Below, one piece after another: positions 12,816 through 23,457 of a stretch of DNA of 64,000 nucleotides; within the stretch, counting starts at the first letter, position 1; each line of letters opens with the position of its first letter. The stretch comes from Symbiodinium kawagutii. Lineage: Eukaryota > Sar > Dinophyceae > Suessiales > Symbiodiniaceae. Below the pieces are notes generated by a model. It was not told the origin of the DNA. It saw only the letters and a program-made list of their open reading frames with translations, and searched no databases. The translations under genes were made by a program, and so were the position numbers. The DNA lies in assembly GCA_009767595.1 (NCBI GenBank), contig VSDK01019043.1:602311-666310 (forward strand). Direction: 5' to 3'.

Positions 12816-12917
12816 GATGGTTTCTCAACAGCTGGGGGGATCCCCAAATTATCCAAGACTAATTGTTTTGAATAACAAACCGTCCACTGTTGGGGGTCCC
12901 CTATTTTGAGAACTCCC
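12816..12917. mobile_element. MITE family B copy
   Basis: GATGGTTTCTCAACAGCTGG and GGGGGTCCCCTATTTTGAGA form the inverted ends. Confidence 0.7.
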
Positions 12918-13360
12918 AAAGGATCAATGGTTACTGATTGTTACTAGGTATATGTAGGGTGGCATACAGCTGGTGGTTGATGACGATTAAGTGGCCATAG
13001 ACCAATGACCATTACTAACTATAGTAGAAACAGTATAAAAACGAATCAGTGATAACCAACAGTTGATCTTGATCAAGATAACTAGGAACCTAGCAGTCGC
13101 TGGAAATGGTGCTGCTGAATCAAAACGGCTCGAGTTTCGTGGGTTGCAAAGCGGGCACTGATGAGGGATTCACAAAATAATCTAACACATACTTCTCAAA
13201 AGAAGCATTGAATTCCATAGAAAAGGTCACGCTTACAAGATAGAACAACCAGTCATAAATGGTGCACAATGTTGAAAACTCACACAGTCACCAATTAAAT
13301 ACCAATAACAACCACAATCATTTAATTGCTAAGCATGAGTGACTGGTTCACAATATGCAT

Positions 13361-13705
13361 GCATTTAGTGGTTACTACATCCTAAACTACATCCTAACAA
13401 CCATTGAAACCATCAAATCTTAATGGATTTAGTCGTTACTACATCCTAAAAGATTCTCAAACCATCAAATATAGAGAGATCTCGTGGTTATTACATCCTA
13501 AAAACATGAAGACCATCAAATTTCACTGAAATTGGTCGTTACTACATCCTTAGAACTACTCAAACCATCAAATTTAGCTGGATCGAGTAGTTGCTACAAC
13601 TTAAAAAAGATTAAAACCATCAAATTCAAATGGATTTAGTGGTTTCTACATCCCCGAAACCATGCTCTATTTAACTTTATCTAGTGGGTACTACATCCCA
13701 AAGAC
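13361..13705. repeat. tandem repeat, seven diverged copies of about 42-64 bp
   Basis: The motif GTGGTTACTACATCCTAAAA, followed by AAACCATCAAATTTA and ATGGATTTA, recurs with copy starts near 13368, 13432, 13493, 13535, 13587, 13639 and 13684. Spacing varies, so this is an old, indel-rich minisatellite. Confidence 0.85.
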
Positions 13706-13989
13706 CATTGATCCGATCAAACTTAATTACTGGTGTTTAGCCTGACTCTCCGCAGAAGCATCTCAGGTTCCCCACTCTGCATCCGCGTCAGTCTCTTCTT
13801 CAGCCTCGGCGTTCGAAGTTGGGAGAACCTGGATTTTTCACAGAAACACAACGGTGCAATGGTGTTAAAGGAGTCATGTTTTTTACCGCCACAAAGATTA
13901 AACACATATATTAATATAAGTATAATATGTATATTTCAAGAGTGTGTGCAGCGTGCATCGAATAGTGAAGGTATATCTAATTGTATATG

Positions 13990-14112
13990 TATGTAAATAT
14001 ATCTATATATATATATATTCAAATATCAGTATATTTGATTATTGATACATAAGTAAATGTATATATATATATGTAAATGTTGCAAATATATATATATATA
14101 TATATATGTATA
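13990..14112. repeat. (TA)n-rich microsatellite
   Basis: Interrupted TA runs with GTATATG spacers. Confidence 0.85.
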
Positions 14113-14985
14113 TGTATAAATAAGATATAACTAGATGGTATAAATTAGATATAACTAGATGGTATTGTATATGTTAAATGGCCTATGCTGGTTTTGGTGG
14201 CTACTCCAGCCCTTATTAGTCTAGCATTGACACAACTGTCATGTATGATCGATGCTTTTGTTGGTTGTTATCCACATCTAGGAATGAGGTTCAATCCATT
14301 TGCCATGAACCATACAAATCGGCTTCAGCCACTATCAATCACTTTCAACCACCATTCAAATCCTGACATACTAAACATGTAAGAATCAATCAACCACCAT
14401 ATTGCAATCGCCCACTGATGGTGCCGCATGTTTTTTTTTGGGGACAATACATGGTGGGTCATGGTGGTCTGGTTGGGCTGCTGCTTGAATCTAGAGTCAA
14501 CGCTGTTGCATACAGCAAAGGATTCCCAGCTAAATAGGTTAATGGCTGAAGATGGGAGTGACAATTGACAATGATTGTGACACTGACTGACACAACCATG
14601 AATTAGGGTCAATCATGCTTATTACACTGCTTGACTATACTTAAAGGTGCTTGATCATTGGCCTTGATGATAAAGGTGATCATGCTTTAACATGCTTTAA
14701 CACACTACGGAAGTGTTCAAAGTTGTGGGGTTCCGTGGTTGTGGCATGTGGCGGCCGGGCCGAACTGGATTGCTTGAGACTAAGCGTACATGTGGCATGC
14801 CCCAAGTCCGTGGGGAATAAGGTGGGAAAAAACGGTCGAAGAAAAAACATCTCCGAACATATGGAAGAGATCTGCGGCTATTGGTTGATAGTGGTTCACT
14901 AGTGGTTAATAATGGTTGATTCATGGTTGATAATGGCAAATCTATGGTTAATAAGAGATCTATCCTGAACAGAACATGTATCCAG

Positions 14986-15102
14986 GTTGCCCAACTCCTG
15001 CTGCCAGTGGATTATTTGGATCGGTTGCCATCCAGCTGCAGCTGTGTTCCTGAGGAGGTGTTGCATGTAGGTGCTTCCCCGCAGCCAGACATCCGCGTTT
15101 CA
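14986..15102 (+). CDS. candidate internal exon, phase 0/0
   Basis: AG (CATGTATCCAG) precedes and a consensus donor GTAAGG follows. The 117-base island is exactly 39 open codons, reading VAQLLLPVDYLDRLPSSCSC and then VPEEVLHVGASPQPDIRVS. The minus strand is also open here (14960-15169), so strand is not certain. The flank repeats do not follow the usual order, which counts against it. Confidence 0.35.
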
Positions 15103-15644
15103 GTAAGGGGGGGACATCGTCACCAAATCTTGCCCCTGGAAGCAACATCAGGTAACATGGAACAACCACTATGAATTTCTACATAATCACCAACATCGCG
15201 AACTGCAACTAGGCTGACAGTGCCACTCACACGAGCATGGAAAAAATATAAAACGTAGTCCCCAACAGCTACACACAGCTACAAATTATTGACAAATGAT
15301 AGGTCTGCCGTGAAGGAGTACGAGAGTGTGCCCCGGAACTCTACTCAACTGTTGCTGGTACCTCCGAACAATCCAAGTTCACAGCCACTGATAATAGGAA
15401 AACCACCAGTGACTTCGCGGCCATGACGAACTGGACAAACCAGGTGGCCTCTTTGTCTCTTGGGCACCACACAATGCCACACAATGGCCATCGCAGCGTT
15501 CAAGCTATAATCGTGTGTTGTGAGTGCTTAGCAGTCAGCCACCATAGTGCACCACAAGTATGTGCAGGTGCGAGTGTTCACTCAAGACTTTAGGGTGGAC
15601 ACATTGATGTAGCCACACACCCATGACAGAACCCGCAACTTCGT

Positions 15645-15675
15645 CGTCATCATCATCATCATCATCATCATCATA
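15645..15675. repeat. (CAT)n microsatellite
   Basis: About ten CAT units. Confidence 0.9.
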
Positions 15676-17120
15676 AACAATTCTGCAATACCAATAACAA
15701 TATATAATAATGGCAACCATAATAACGATACCATCGATAACAACAAACAACAACATACAACCAACAAACAACAAAAACAAAAAACAACAACCAACAACAT
15801 CCACAACATCACCAACAACAACAAGCATCACCGCAGGAAAACGCAGCAACAACCCTAGCTGTCCAAATTCATCCGGACTCCCGGTCACCCTCCTTGGCAT
15901 CCAAGGAACTCATCAGGTAGTGTAATGGGGCTCACCTCAGAAGTGGTCACCCACCAGCTGACGACGGGTGATTTTCAGGGGGGTCGCGATGACGAATGAG
16001 ATTGTTCACCGGGCTTATACGGTTTATAACTAACTGGAGCCTAGTTGAGACCCTGGTTTTGGCAGGTTTGATCTATTAAATTGAATTTAACCCTCCGAAA
16101 CAAGGGTCATTTGGGATCCAGGTAACAATAGGAACATAGAAAGCCTCATGGTGGTTGATGATAGTCAATAGGAATTTATGTGGTAAGTGCGAATAGTGAA
16201 TCATGATTTGTTTATGGATGGTGAAGAATAGATGGCATGACAACGACTATATATGAAACTTAATAATAAACTATTACGTCATTCCATGTATGGCATATTT
16301 GCCAGCATTCACCGATCAAGTTACCCAACTAAGGAAAATATACCATGCATGGAGGTTGTGGGGTATATCTAGTGGTGTCTGATCATGGTTGATGCTTATA
16401 GGATTTTGACGAGCCGCCCACCATCAGAAACTCAAATAGTTCTTGGTGGTAGGGACTCATGGTGGTATTCATGATGATGTCCTGGATTGATCCTGGGCAT
16501 GGCAGCGATCAACAATAAACACCCAACCTACCAGTTGGTTAAACCACTCCTGGTAGCTCCTTAGCTCTCCCGTTAGAAAGGTATAGATGTACCCCTGGCT
16601 CCTTAGCTTCCTCCCAACCAACAGCCAGCAACCAACCAAAACGATCATTCTGATCGGCTACTTCATGCTGAGCTTGTAATTATGCATAATTAAGAATGGT
16701 GGTGCCATGAATAAAGCAAAATCATTGCGATTTGGGTTAGCGACAAGTGGTGGTGTATGCTGGAGTTCATGATTCATGATTGTCATTCATGTGATTTGGT
16801 CCATCATTTGTGTCTGATTGGCAAATGGTGCGGGCCATCATGAGCACCGGTGGGCGAGTTCCTCATGGCTGATGGCAAATGAAGAAAGGTATATGCAGTT
16901 GTAATTTGCTGCTCCTTATGATCAGAATGATCACCATTGAGTGGTTACAACTAAACTATGATTACTGATTCATTCAGGATTCTGGATAAGATGGGATCAT
17001 CTGCTTTTTTGGGGTCCATCCTGGAAAAGCCGGTCCGGCACTGGTATAAGCTTCAGAGTTCGAACTCACTGGTTTATATGCAAGCCAGAAACGGATCTAT
17101 CTATTTAGCTACCTACCTAC

Positions 17121-17122
<2 letters not shown>

Positions 17123-17171
<49 letters not shown>

Positions 17172-17180
17172 TGTTTCTTT
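17123..17180. repeat. (CTTT)n microsatellite
   Basis: About thirteen tetranucleotide units with one interruption. Confidence 0.95.
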
Positions 17181-17235
17181 CTATTTGTCTATCTATTTAC
17201 CTATCAAGATGATGGTGTTGATGATCATGGTGTTG

Positions 17236-17255
17236 TTGATGATGATGATGATGCT

Positions 17256-17307
<52 letters not shown>
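17236..17307. repeat. compound (GAT)n(GCT)n(GAT)n microsatellite
   Basis: GAT units on both sides of five GCT-phase units. Confidence 0.95.
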
Positions 17308-17633
17308 TAGCTGATAGCTATACCTTTTGTGAGCTACAAAAGGTGTCGCCTTTACTTCACTGCAAAGAAACCAGATGGATCGGTCAGCCCAGAGAGCTGC
17401 TCTCAGGTCCGGCGGGCATGTGTCGGCAGGCGGCACACGATGTAGTCCATTGACCCTGACTACAATTCATAGTCCATGAGCTGTGTCAATGACTACAGTC
17501 ATTGATTGAACTATAGTCCTTTGCGTGTCATGACCGTTGACATGAACCATAGTCCGACATGAGTCCATATGTCTATTGAATACATTGTGGAGATTGAACC
17601 ATAGTCCATGAGTGTCTTGCAGATCCACAGTCA

Positions 17634-17858
17634 TCATGGTTCAATGTCCAAGACCTCTTGAAGCTCGGACCTGACAACAGTCTCCGTGTCAGCCCCTCCG
17701 GCACTTGCCAGTGTACGTGTTGGCCACAACGAAATTCTTGATAGCACCGTTCTCTCTTCTCTTGCTCGCACTGGAGGACCCGTGAACTTTTCAACACCAA
17801 TCATCCACAAGCAAACAACAAACAAGACCAGGAAGGGCGCTTTCACTGGTTGGGTCAA
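17634..17858 (-). other. unassigned 75-codon open frame with hydrophobic start
   Basis: The minus frame begins near a hydrophobic run (APFLVLFVVCLWMIGVEKF) and continues with a polar part ending TETVVRSELQEVLDIEP and a stop. The plus strand is also open over the same bases. It could be a terminal exon or a small secreted or membrane protein, but there is no independent support. Confidence 0.25.
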
Positions 17859-18356
17859 GGATACATTTCATTGAACTTTGACACGGATGCTGCCGGTTGA
17901 AACGCCAACCAAACGGGACATCGAGTTGAAGCGGTACAAAAGCGTTCGCCAGTTTCACCTGGCAAACTACCAGTATAGCTGCGACTTACCACTGGCTGGA
18001 TCTCCCTTTGTTACCATGGTGTTTTTTGTGATGCCTTATCTTTGATTTACTGCAGCAGGGGCACAGACCTCTTTGACGCAATTGAAAGTGAAAGAAAGTG
18101 CCTTTTCTTTTACTATTAAGAAATCATCAATTAACTATGAACCATTCGTTTGCCACCAATCAATCTATGTGCAAATCATAGGTAACCATCAATCACCCTT
18201 AATAAACTTCAGTAAATCAAAAAATATCACCCACAATTAACTTAGACTACGTAAACTGATCCCATTATAGATGGTTTACCACTGGTGGAAAAGTTGTTGA
18301 ACAAAAACAGTAAAGAAAACTGCCCCCCAACCAACTCCCCAGGATGACGCCATGAC

Positions 18357-18451
18357 CTGACGTGCCATGGCCCCTGGGCCCCCGACAGGGCCCATGTTCT
18401 TCGCGCGAATGGCCAAGTCAAAGACATCGCCGCATTTCAAACCCAAATAAC
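18357..18451 (-). CDS. candidate internal exon
   Basis: The acceptor is CCCTGGGCTGTAG and the donor GTCATG. The 95 bases are two leading bases plus 31 codons reading YLGLKCGDVFDLAIRAKNMG and then PVGGPGAMARQ. Left flank AACCATCAATC-rich (18120-18240), right flank AATGGTTATAGGGG-rich, as expected for an exon. Family not recognised. Confidence 0.4.
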
Positions 18452-18542
18452 CTACAGCCCAGGGCGATTTTCGAGCTGGAAAATGGTGGACAGGGGTTGT
18501 CCTTTTCAGAGCTGGACCCCTACAATCAATTGATTGCAAATA

Positions 18543-18600
18543 ACCAATGGTTATAGGGGTCCAAAACCAATGGTTATAGGGGTTTGGACCCTAGGTTTTG
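18543..18600. repeat. short tandem duplication
   Basis: CCAATGGTTATAGGGGT occurs twice, about 30 bp apart. Confidence 0.7.
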
Positions 18601-19599
18601 AGGGCTGGACCCCTATTACAAAGTTCGAAACCAATGGTTTGTAAATCATTCATGCTTAAAACCATGAAGGTCAGAAGGAAAATCCACTTGCTAACGGCGA
18701 TACGGTAGATCATGGTGGTGTGCTGATGTTTTCCGTAAAACCACTGGCTAATGGCGGTTACAAATCATTTGAAATCAATAATCTTTAGCAGGCTCATCAT
18801 GGCCAATTATGAGCGCATGGCCCAGTATGTACATGTTTGGTTGGTGGTGGAACTACCCGTCTTCAAAATCTAAGTCAACTGACCAACATTAAGCAACCAA
18901 CCCTTCCAAATACAAGTGGGAAAACATGCTTCAAGTTACCAAGCAAACATGCATTATTTATGCGTATAATCAAATGTGAACTGTATATAATTTTTGTTGC
19001 TTAAGCTAATAACCAAAATGTTTCAAGTTACCAACAATAATCAAATTTAAATGTTAACCATCTAAATAACTGGTGTCCAAAACCAACTGCATCCCACTAC
19101 TTGTGCTTTGCCACCGAAACTATTGGAGTATCAGAGTCGTAGATCGGTTGGTTTCTAAAGCGACCACCCAAGTTATAAGTGGTATATCTACTATAAGTGA
19201 TAGTTACCCTAGTGAACTAACCTGAGTTAGCTGGAGTTAGCTACCTCGGGTGTACCACTCTGTATCGGTATTGGTCAATGATGAGCTTGTGCGTTACCAA
19301 TTCACCAACTACGACAGTCGTAAGAGCAAGCGACTCTTGCACCAACCCATGTTAACAAATCATTGGGTACGCATCCAGTCCCCAAGAAATTGTGTAATAT
19401 GCAACCAATCAACCTGACAACAACGACCATCATATCAACCAATGCAAACGACCGACCAAACCGGCTCTGTCGCTCCCATCAAGCATAGCTATGAAGATGC
19501 CCAGAATATCTTAGTTGTGTATGGCTATGGATCCATAGTAGCCGACCAAAAAATGTCAAAGTGAAGATCCCAACAAAGACCTAGTTTGGTCATTTCGGG

Positions 19600-19985
19600 G
19601 ATGTTCGTTTGCCAAGGGTACCAGGTATTGATCCACACCTGGTATGTAAATGATCAATGTTGTATATATATATATATAAATAGGATATCAATATTTTTTA
19701 TAGGTATAACAACCAGGTATACAAATGATTGATATGATGACAATGATTGATGATATGATATGATACGAAATGATATGTTTTGCTGTTCTCATTGCCTGAA
19801 AATTGCCTAGTTATATTTAGAGCAAAGCAAGCTAGTCATCCCTCCCAAACATGGGTGGAGCGAGTCCACTCATTGTAAAAGGGAGAGATGAATGCCCCAG
19901 CAAAGGTACCTAAAGAGTTATAAGTTGGTTGATAAGCGATTTAACTCTGCTTAACTATATTTAATGATGGTGAACAATGGTTTCT
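19600..19985. other. AT-rich spacer with (TA)n
   Basis: A (TA)n run at about 19660-19680 and GATATGATATGAT-type repeats at 19735-19785. No gene is seen. Confidence 0.5.
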
Positions 19986-20068
19986 AATTAATGATGACTA
20001 TGAGTTGGTTAACCAAGCAATTGAATTCTGATTTATTTGTCACAACCAGCAGTTTTCCTAGTTATAAC

Positions 20069-20470
20069 CTAAATGCGCAGCACTCCTTCCTCACGGTCGA
20101 GGGCATAGCAGCGATATACTCGCTCTCCGAGCTCTACATAGAGCACATTCCGTTCATGGTCATTGGAATGAACTGCCCTTGCAAATTGCTCCTTCGTCAG
20201 GCCATACAATAAGTTTATACGTACTTCAGAGTTCTGGACACTGATCTTTCGCCATGGTGACGGAGGAGGAGATACTGGCATAGCTTTGATGGCGGGCTGC
20301 TTGCCCGTCTGGCTTTCCAAAACCGTTGGCACAGGGGTCTCAACTATCTGTTTCAAAACTTTAGCACGCGTAGGGCCGCGTATGGGAAGGGTTTCCAGGG
20401 ATTTGATCAATAGCATCGGGGCCAACAGCATCTCTGATGGACAATTGTGCTGCGCGCAGTGTAGTTCCAT
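20069..20470 (-). CDS. hypothetical protein, single open frame
   Basis: The frame starts at an ATG at 20470 (MELHCAQHNCPSEMLL) and gives about 133 residues. It includes a Pro/Ser linker (MPVSPPPSPWRKISVQNSE) and a C-terminal part EQFARAVHSNDHERNVLYVE, then ERVYRCYALDREEG. Amino-acid use is balanced and protein-like. There are no introns inside, and AACCATCAA-type repeats lie to its right. It may be a single-exon gene, an exon of a longer one or a retrocopy. Family not recognised. Confidence 0.4.
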   Translation of the reverse strand: MELHCAQHNCPSEMLLAPMLLIKSLETLPIRGPTRAKVLKQIVETPVPTVLESQTGKQPAIKAMPVSPPPSPWRKISVQNSEVRINLLYGLTKEQFARAVHSNDHERNVLYVELGERVYRCYALDREEGVLRI

Positions 20471-20942
20471 GGTTTGAAACAAAATCCATGTGAATGGGCC
20501 TTCACGCTGTTTCGCAACATTGATTCTTAACCACTGACTGTATCTAAGAACCAGTAGCCACTACGTTTCCTTGCATCATTTCTGGCTATCAACTACCATG
20601 AATCACTAAACCACCCAAAAACATCCTAGGCGCTATAAATCATCAGTACTCAATGGGTGATCACTGCCAAAAATCATCACAAACCATCAAAAAAACATCA
20701 TTCAACCACTGCTATCCATCCTTTCCTACTTCCAATAAACCATCATCTAATGATGAATCGCCATTACCAGCCATTCACTCATAGTTGCAGTTTACCACTG
20801 TAATCGTACCAGAAATCATTGTTACCCATCAAGAAACCATCAATAAAACCATCATTAAACACCAATTAAACCATCAATGAACCATCAATTTACTACGATT
20901 GATGATCAAACCATTATTCAATCATCAACAAACCATCATTTA

Positions 20943-21042
20943 CTGGTTGGTGGTTTCAACCCATATAAAAAAGTATTAATCAACCAACCAACCACTCGTT
21001 ATTACTAGGAAAATGCAACATGTTCATCAAACCACCAATCAG
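20943..21042. mobile_element. MITE family A copy
   Basis: CTGGTTGGTGGTTTCAACCC at the left and AAACCACCAATCAG at the right. Confidence 0.85.
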
Positions 21043-21134
21043 TGGTAGTTGTCCAACAGTTTCTTCACTTCCTGATTCTCTAGCCCAAGGCACCTCATTG
21101 CTTCTGGCCAACCAGACTCTGACTTATTACTTTT

Positions 21135-21232
21135 CTGGTTGGTGGTTTCAAACCCTTCGAAAAATATTAGTCAACCAACCAATTGCTAATAACTACTAGG
21201 GAAAATAAGAAATGTTCAAAACCACCAACCAG
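21135..21232. mobile_element. MITE family A copy (near consensus)
   Basis: CTGGTTGGTGGTTTCAAACC at the left, ATATTAGTCAACCAACC in the core, CTACTAGGGAAAATAAG, and AAAACCACCAACCAG at the right. Useful as the type copy: about 98 bp with an inverted repeat of about 17 bp. Confidence 0.9.
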
Positions 21233-21309
21233 TAGTTGTTTAACCATTACTGTTGCTTATTGTCCCCTACTATTAACCATTATCACCCATGGTTAAAACC
21301 ACCAACCAG
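21221..21309. mobile_element. family A-like element, second subtype
   Basis: Shares its left end with the adjacent family A copy and ends AAAACCACCAACCAG, but has a different interior (GTAGTTGTTTAACCATTACT, TATTGTCCCCTACTATTA). A related interior occurs at 8750-8830 and 49028-49218. Confidence 0.5.
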
Positions 21310-21359
21310 ACTATCACTTTGTTACTTTTGAATATGTCCCAATAAACCACCGCCACCAG

Positions 21360-21454
21360 CATTGTGCACCATGTTCACCGCGGTGTCCCGGGTCACGCCG
21401 CCGCGGATCGTGGTCCCGGTTCAAGGGCAAGGCACTGGAACTATGACCTCGAAG
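21360..21454 (+). CDS. candidate exon (strand uncertain)
   Basis: AG (ACCGCCACCAG) precedes and GTGGTG follows. The plus frame is open for 31 codons (LCTMFTAVSRVTPPRIVVPV, then QGQGTGTMTSK). The minus strand also offers an open reading between AG and GT borders. The flanks show the clearest exon pattern of the window: AACCATCAA repeats at 20590-21340 and GTGGTTAGTGG repeats at 21455-22020. An exon is therefore likely, with either strand possible. Confidence 0.4.
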
Positions 21455-21693
21455 GTGGTGATGGTGATGGAACTAGTGGTGATTAGTAGAGAGTGGTGCC
21501 ATAATGGCGTTAGTGTTTAGTGGTTACTTGTGGTTAGTGGCTATAGTAGTGGTTAGTGGTGGTTCGTGGTGGTAGTTTGGAACTGGACTATGATTCATGA
21601 GGGTTGGTGATGGTTAGTGGTCAGTGCGTAGTGGCGAAATGATCTGGTTCGTTTACAGAGTTTGATGATGATCAGTGGTTAGTGCTGGTCATG

Positions 21694-21823
21694 CTTATTT
21701 GGATGTGCACCCCCACGGCGAAGGCAAGTAGACACAATTCCCAAAGTTTCTAGGGGTTAGTTCAGCTAGCTTGTAGGGCATATCTAACCATGGTGAACCA
21801 AGCCCAGCTGCACATCCAAGTAG
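21694..21823. mobile_element. MITE family D copy
   Basis: TTATTTGGATGTGCACC at the left and GCACATCCAAGTAG at the right are inverted repeats. Related copies: 40017-40102 and 51822-51886 (partial), 58453-58576 (complete). Confidence 0.7.
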
Positions 21824-22331
21824 TGGTTGGTAGTGGTCAGTGGTTGTGAAATGATGGTTGCTTGATGGTAAACTAATGATTGATGAATCGTTAATTGATG
21901 ATAGTTGAAGTGATGACGATCTGACCATGAAGGATGGTTGAATGGTTGAAGAATTTTTCAAGGATTGTTAAATGATGGTCAAGTGCGATGATGACAGTTC
22001 AGGATGGTTATCGCAAAAATGGCACTCCGTCAATGATGGCTACTAAACGGGCAAATAACACATACATCTATTTGTTTGTTTTGTTTTTGCATGATAAACT
22101 CTCATTTCACTGGTATGTCCTGAATTAGTCCCCAAAATGTTGGGATGTTTGTAACTTTTTACCCTGCAAATGGCCATTCAGCAACCACCCATCACCAATC
22201 ACACAAGGTGGATCAATGCGGGGGTCCCCTAGTTATAAGTTGCTTCAGATGGGTTTATATTCGCCATTTAACCATTCCTGGTAGTTACCCCACTTATAAG
22301 CCAACTTAGCGATTCCTTGTGCATTCCTCAC

Positions 22332-22422
22332 CCAACTTTTTTTGTCCAAGTGGCTGAAGATGGAACTGTTTCTCTGCCCCGACTCGCTTCCACCATAGGC
22401 CTCAGGCACAAACTGCTCGGTG
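22332..22422 (-). CDS. candidate internal exon
   Basis: The acceptor is CATCAAAAACCGCAG and the donor a good GTGAGG. One leading base plus 30 codons read TEQFVPEAYGGSESGQRNSS and then IFSHLDKKSW, a well-balanced polar sequence. It was found by looking for an exon between CCATCACC-type sequence on the left (22180-22220) and GGTTGCTAATGG repeats on the right (22440-22560). Family unknown. It may belong to one minus-strand gene with the islands at 23050 and 26754, but phases do not fit directly, so an exon may be missing. Confidence 0.45.
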
Positions 22423-22873
22423 CTGCGGTTTTTGATGGCGTTTAATGGTTCTGAATGGCCATGCCATTGATATTTGATGCTAGTTGATGGTTGCTACTGG
22501 TTGCTAATGGTTGCTGCTGGCTGTTAATGGTTGTTAATGGTTGCTGATGGATGTTGAATGGACATTTCAAATGGCGAAAGGTGATCAAGGTTGTTAGTCA
22601 CAACCATAAGCAACAACATGCAGCCAACAACTTGTGGCATTGCCAGCGGTGGTGCTCAATCGCGGCTCATAAATCCTGTGAGAGCATCCATGGCCATGAT
22701 CCACGAGTTTGCATGCGACAACTGCGCTGCATCCGTAAAACGATCATTTTGATCATCGCGATATCAACCATGATCAAAATTCTATCTGGACAGGTATGAC
22801 TCAATAAAAACCAGTTGCCTCCGCGCATCTCAGGAGCAATTCTCCTCACGTGGGGCCTATGTTGCGACAATAT

Positions 22874-22972
22874 CTGGTTGGTGCTTTCGACCCCTATGAA
22901 AAATATAAGTCAACCAACCATTTGTTACTAATCGCTAGGGGAAAAAAACATGTCGATCAAACCACCAACTAG
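22874..22972. mobile_element. MITE family A copy
   Basis: CTGGTTGGTGCTTTCGACCC at the left and AAACCACCAACTAG at the right. Confidence 0.85.
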
Positions 22973-23049
22973 ATATTGAGTTGATGGTTGCATGGACGAT
23001 GGTTGCGTGGCCTATGTCATCTGACAACTCCATCCTGCCAGTCCTTCAC

Positions 23050-23175
23050 CGGTTTCTGCAGTGGCAATGGCCCATCGCCCCCGGGCTCCCGGGCCAACCA
23101 GCCCGTCCCGGGCGGAGCGTATGCCACGCCCCGGTCGCCGAAGAGAGATTTCCAGCGCGCCTCGCCCTGCAAGCG
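23050..23175 (-). CDS. candidate internal exon, phase 0/0
   Basis: The most GC-rich island of its neighbourhood. The acceptor is GGCACCTGTACAG and the donor GTGAAG. It is exactly 42 codons, reading RLQGEARWKSLFGDRGVAYA, PPGTGWLAREPGGDGPLPL and QKP. Gly and Pro are frequent, suggesting a loop-rich region. Both other strands and frames are also open because of the high GC, so strand rests on the splice borders and the minus orientation of neighbours. Confidence 0.4.
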
Positions 23176-23348
23176 CTGTACAGGTGCCCCGCACAGGCCA
23201 TGCCAACTTGGGCCAGTTCACTAGGCTCACTAATGAAGGTTAACCAGATTACTATGGAGCAACCTTGGGATTAACCCCAATGAATAGGCTAACCTGCTTA
23301 ATAACTAGGCTAACCTTGGGTCAGTTCACTAGGCTAACCTGCTTACTC

Positions 23349-23457
23349 TCTGGTAAACCCACATGGCTGGCTGGAAAATCGACCATTTTGTTAGGAAAAC
23401 CTTGGGAAATCATCCATTTATGGTGGATTTTCCAGCCAGCCATGTTGGTTTACCAGA
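23349..23457. mobile_element. MITE with about 32-bp terminal inverted repeats
   Basis: TCTGGTAAACCCACATGGCT begins the left arm and AGCCATGTTGGTTTACCAGA ends the right arm. The arms continue inward through GGCTGGAAAATC and GATTTTCCAGCC and are nearly perfect complements, enclosing about 45 bp. This is the longest inverted repeat among the small elements here. Confidence 0.9.

Larger units (their letters stand above)
15720..18350. other. long stretch without a supported gene
   Basis: AACAAC-rich sequence at 15720-15830, then mixed low-complexity DNA. Two microsatellites and one candidate open frame (17634-17858) are listed separately. Short exon-like words near 17345-17420 have AG and GT borders but are too weak to call. 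Confidence 0.4.
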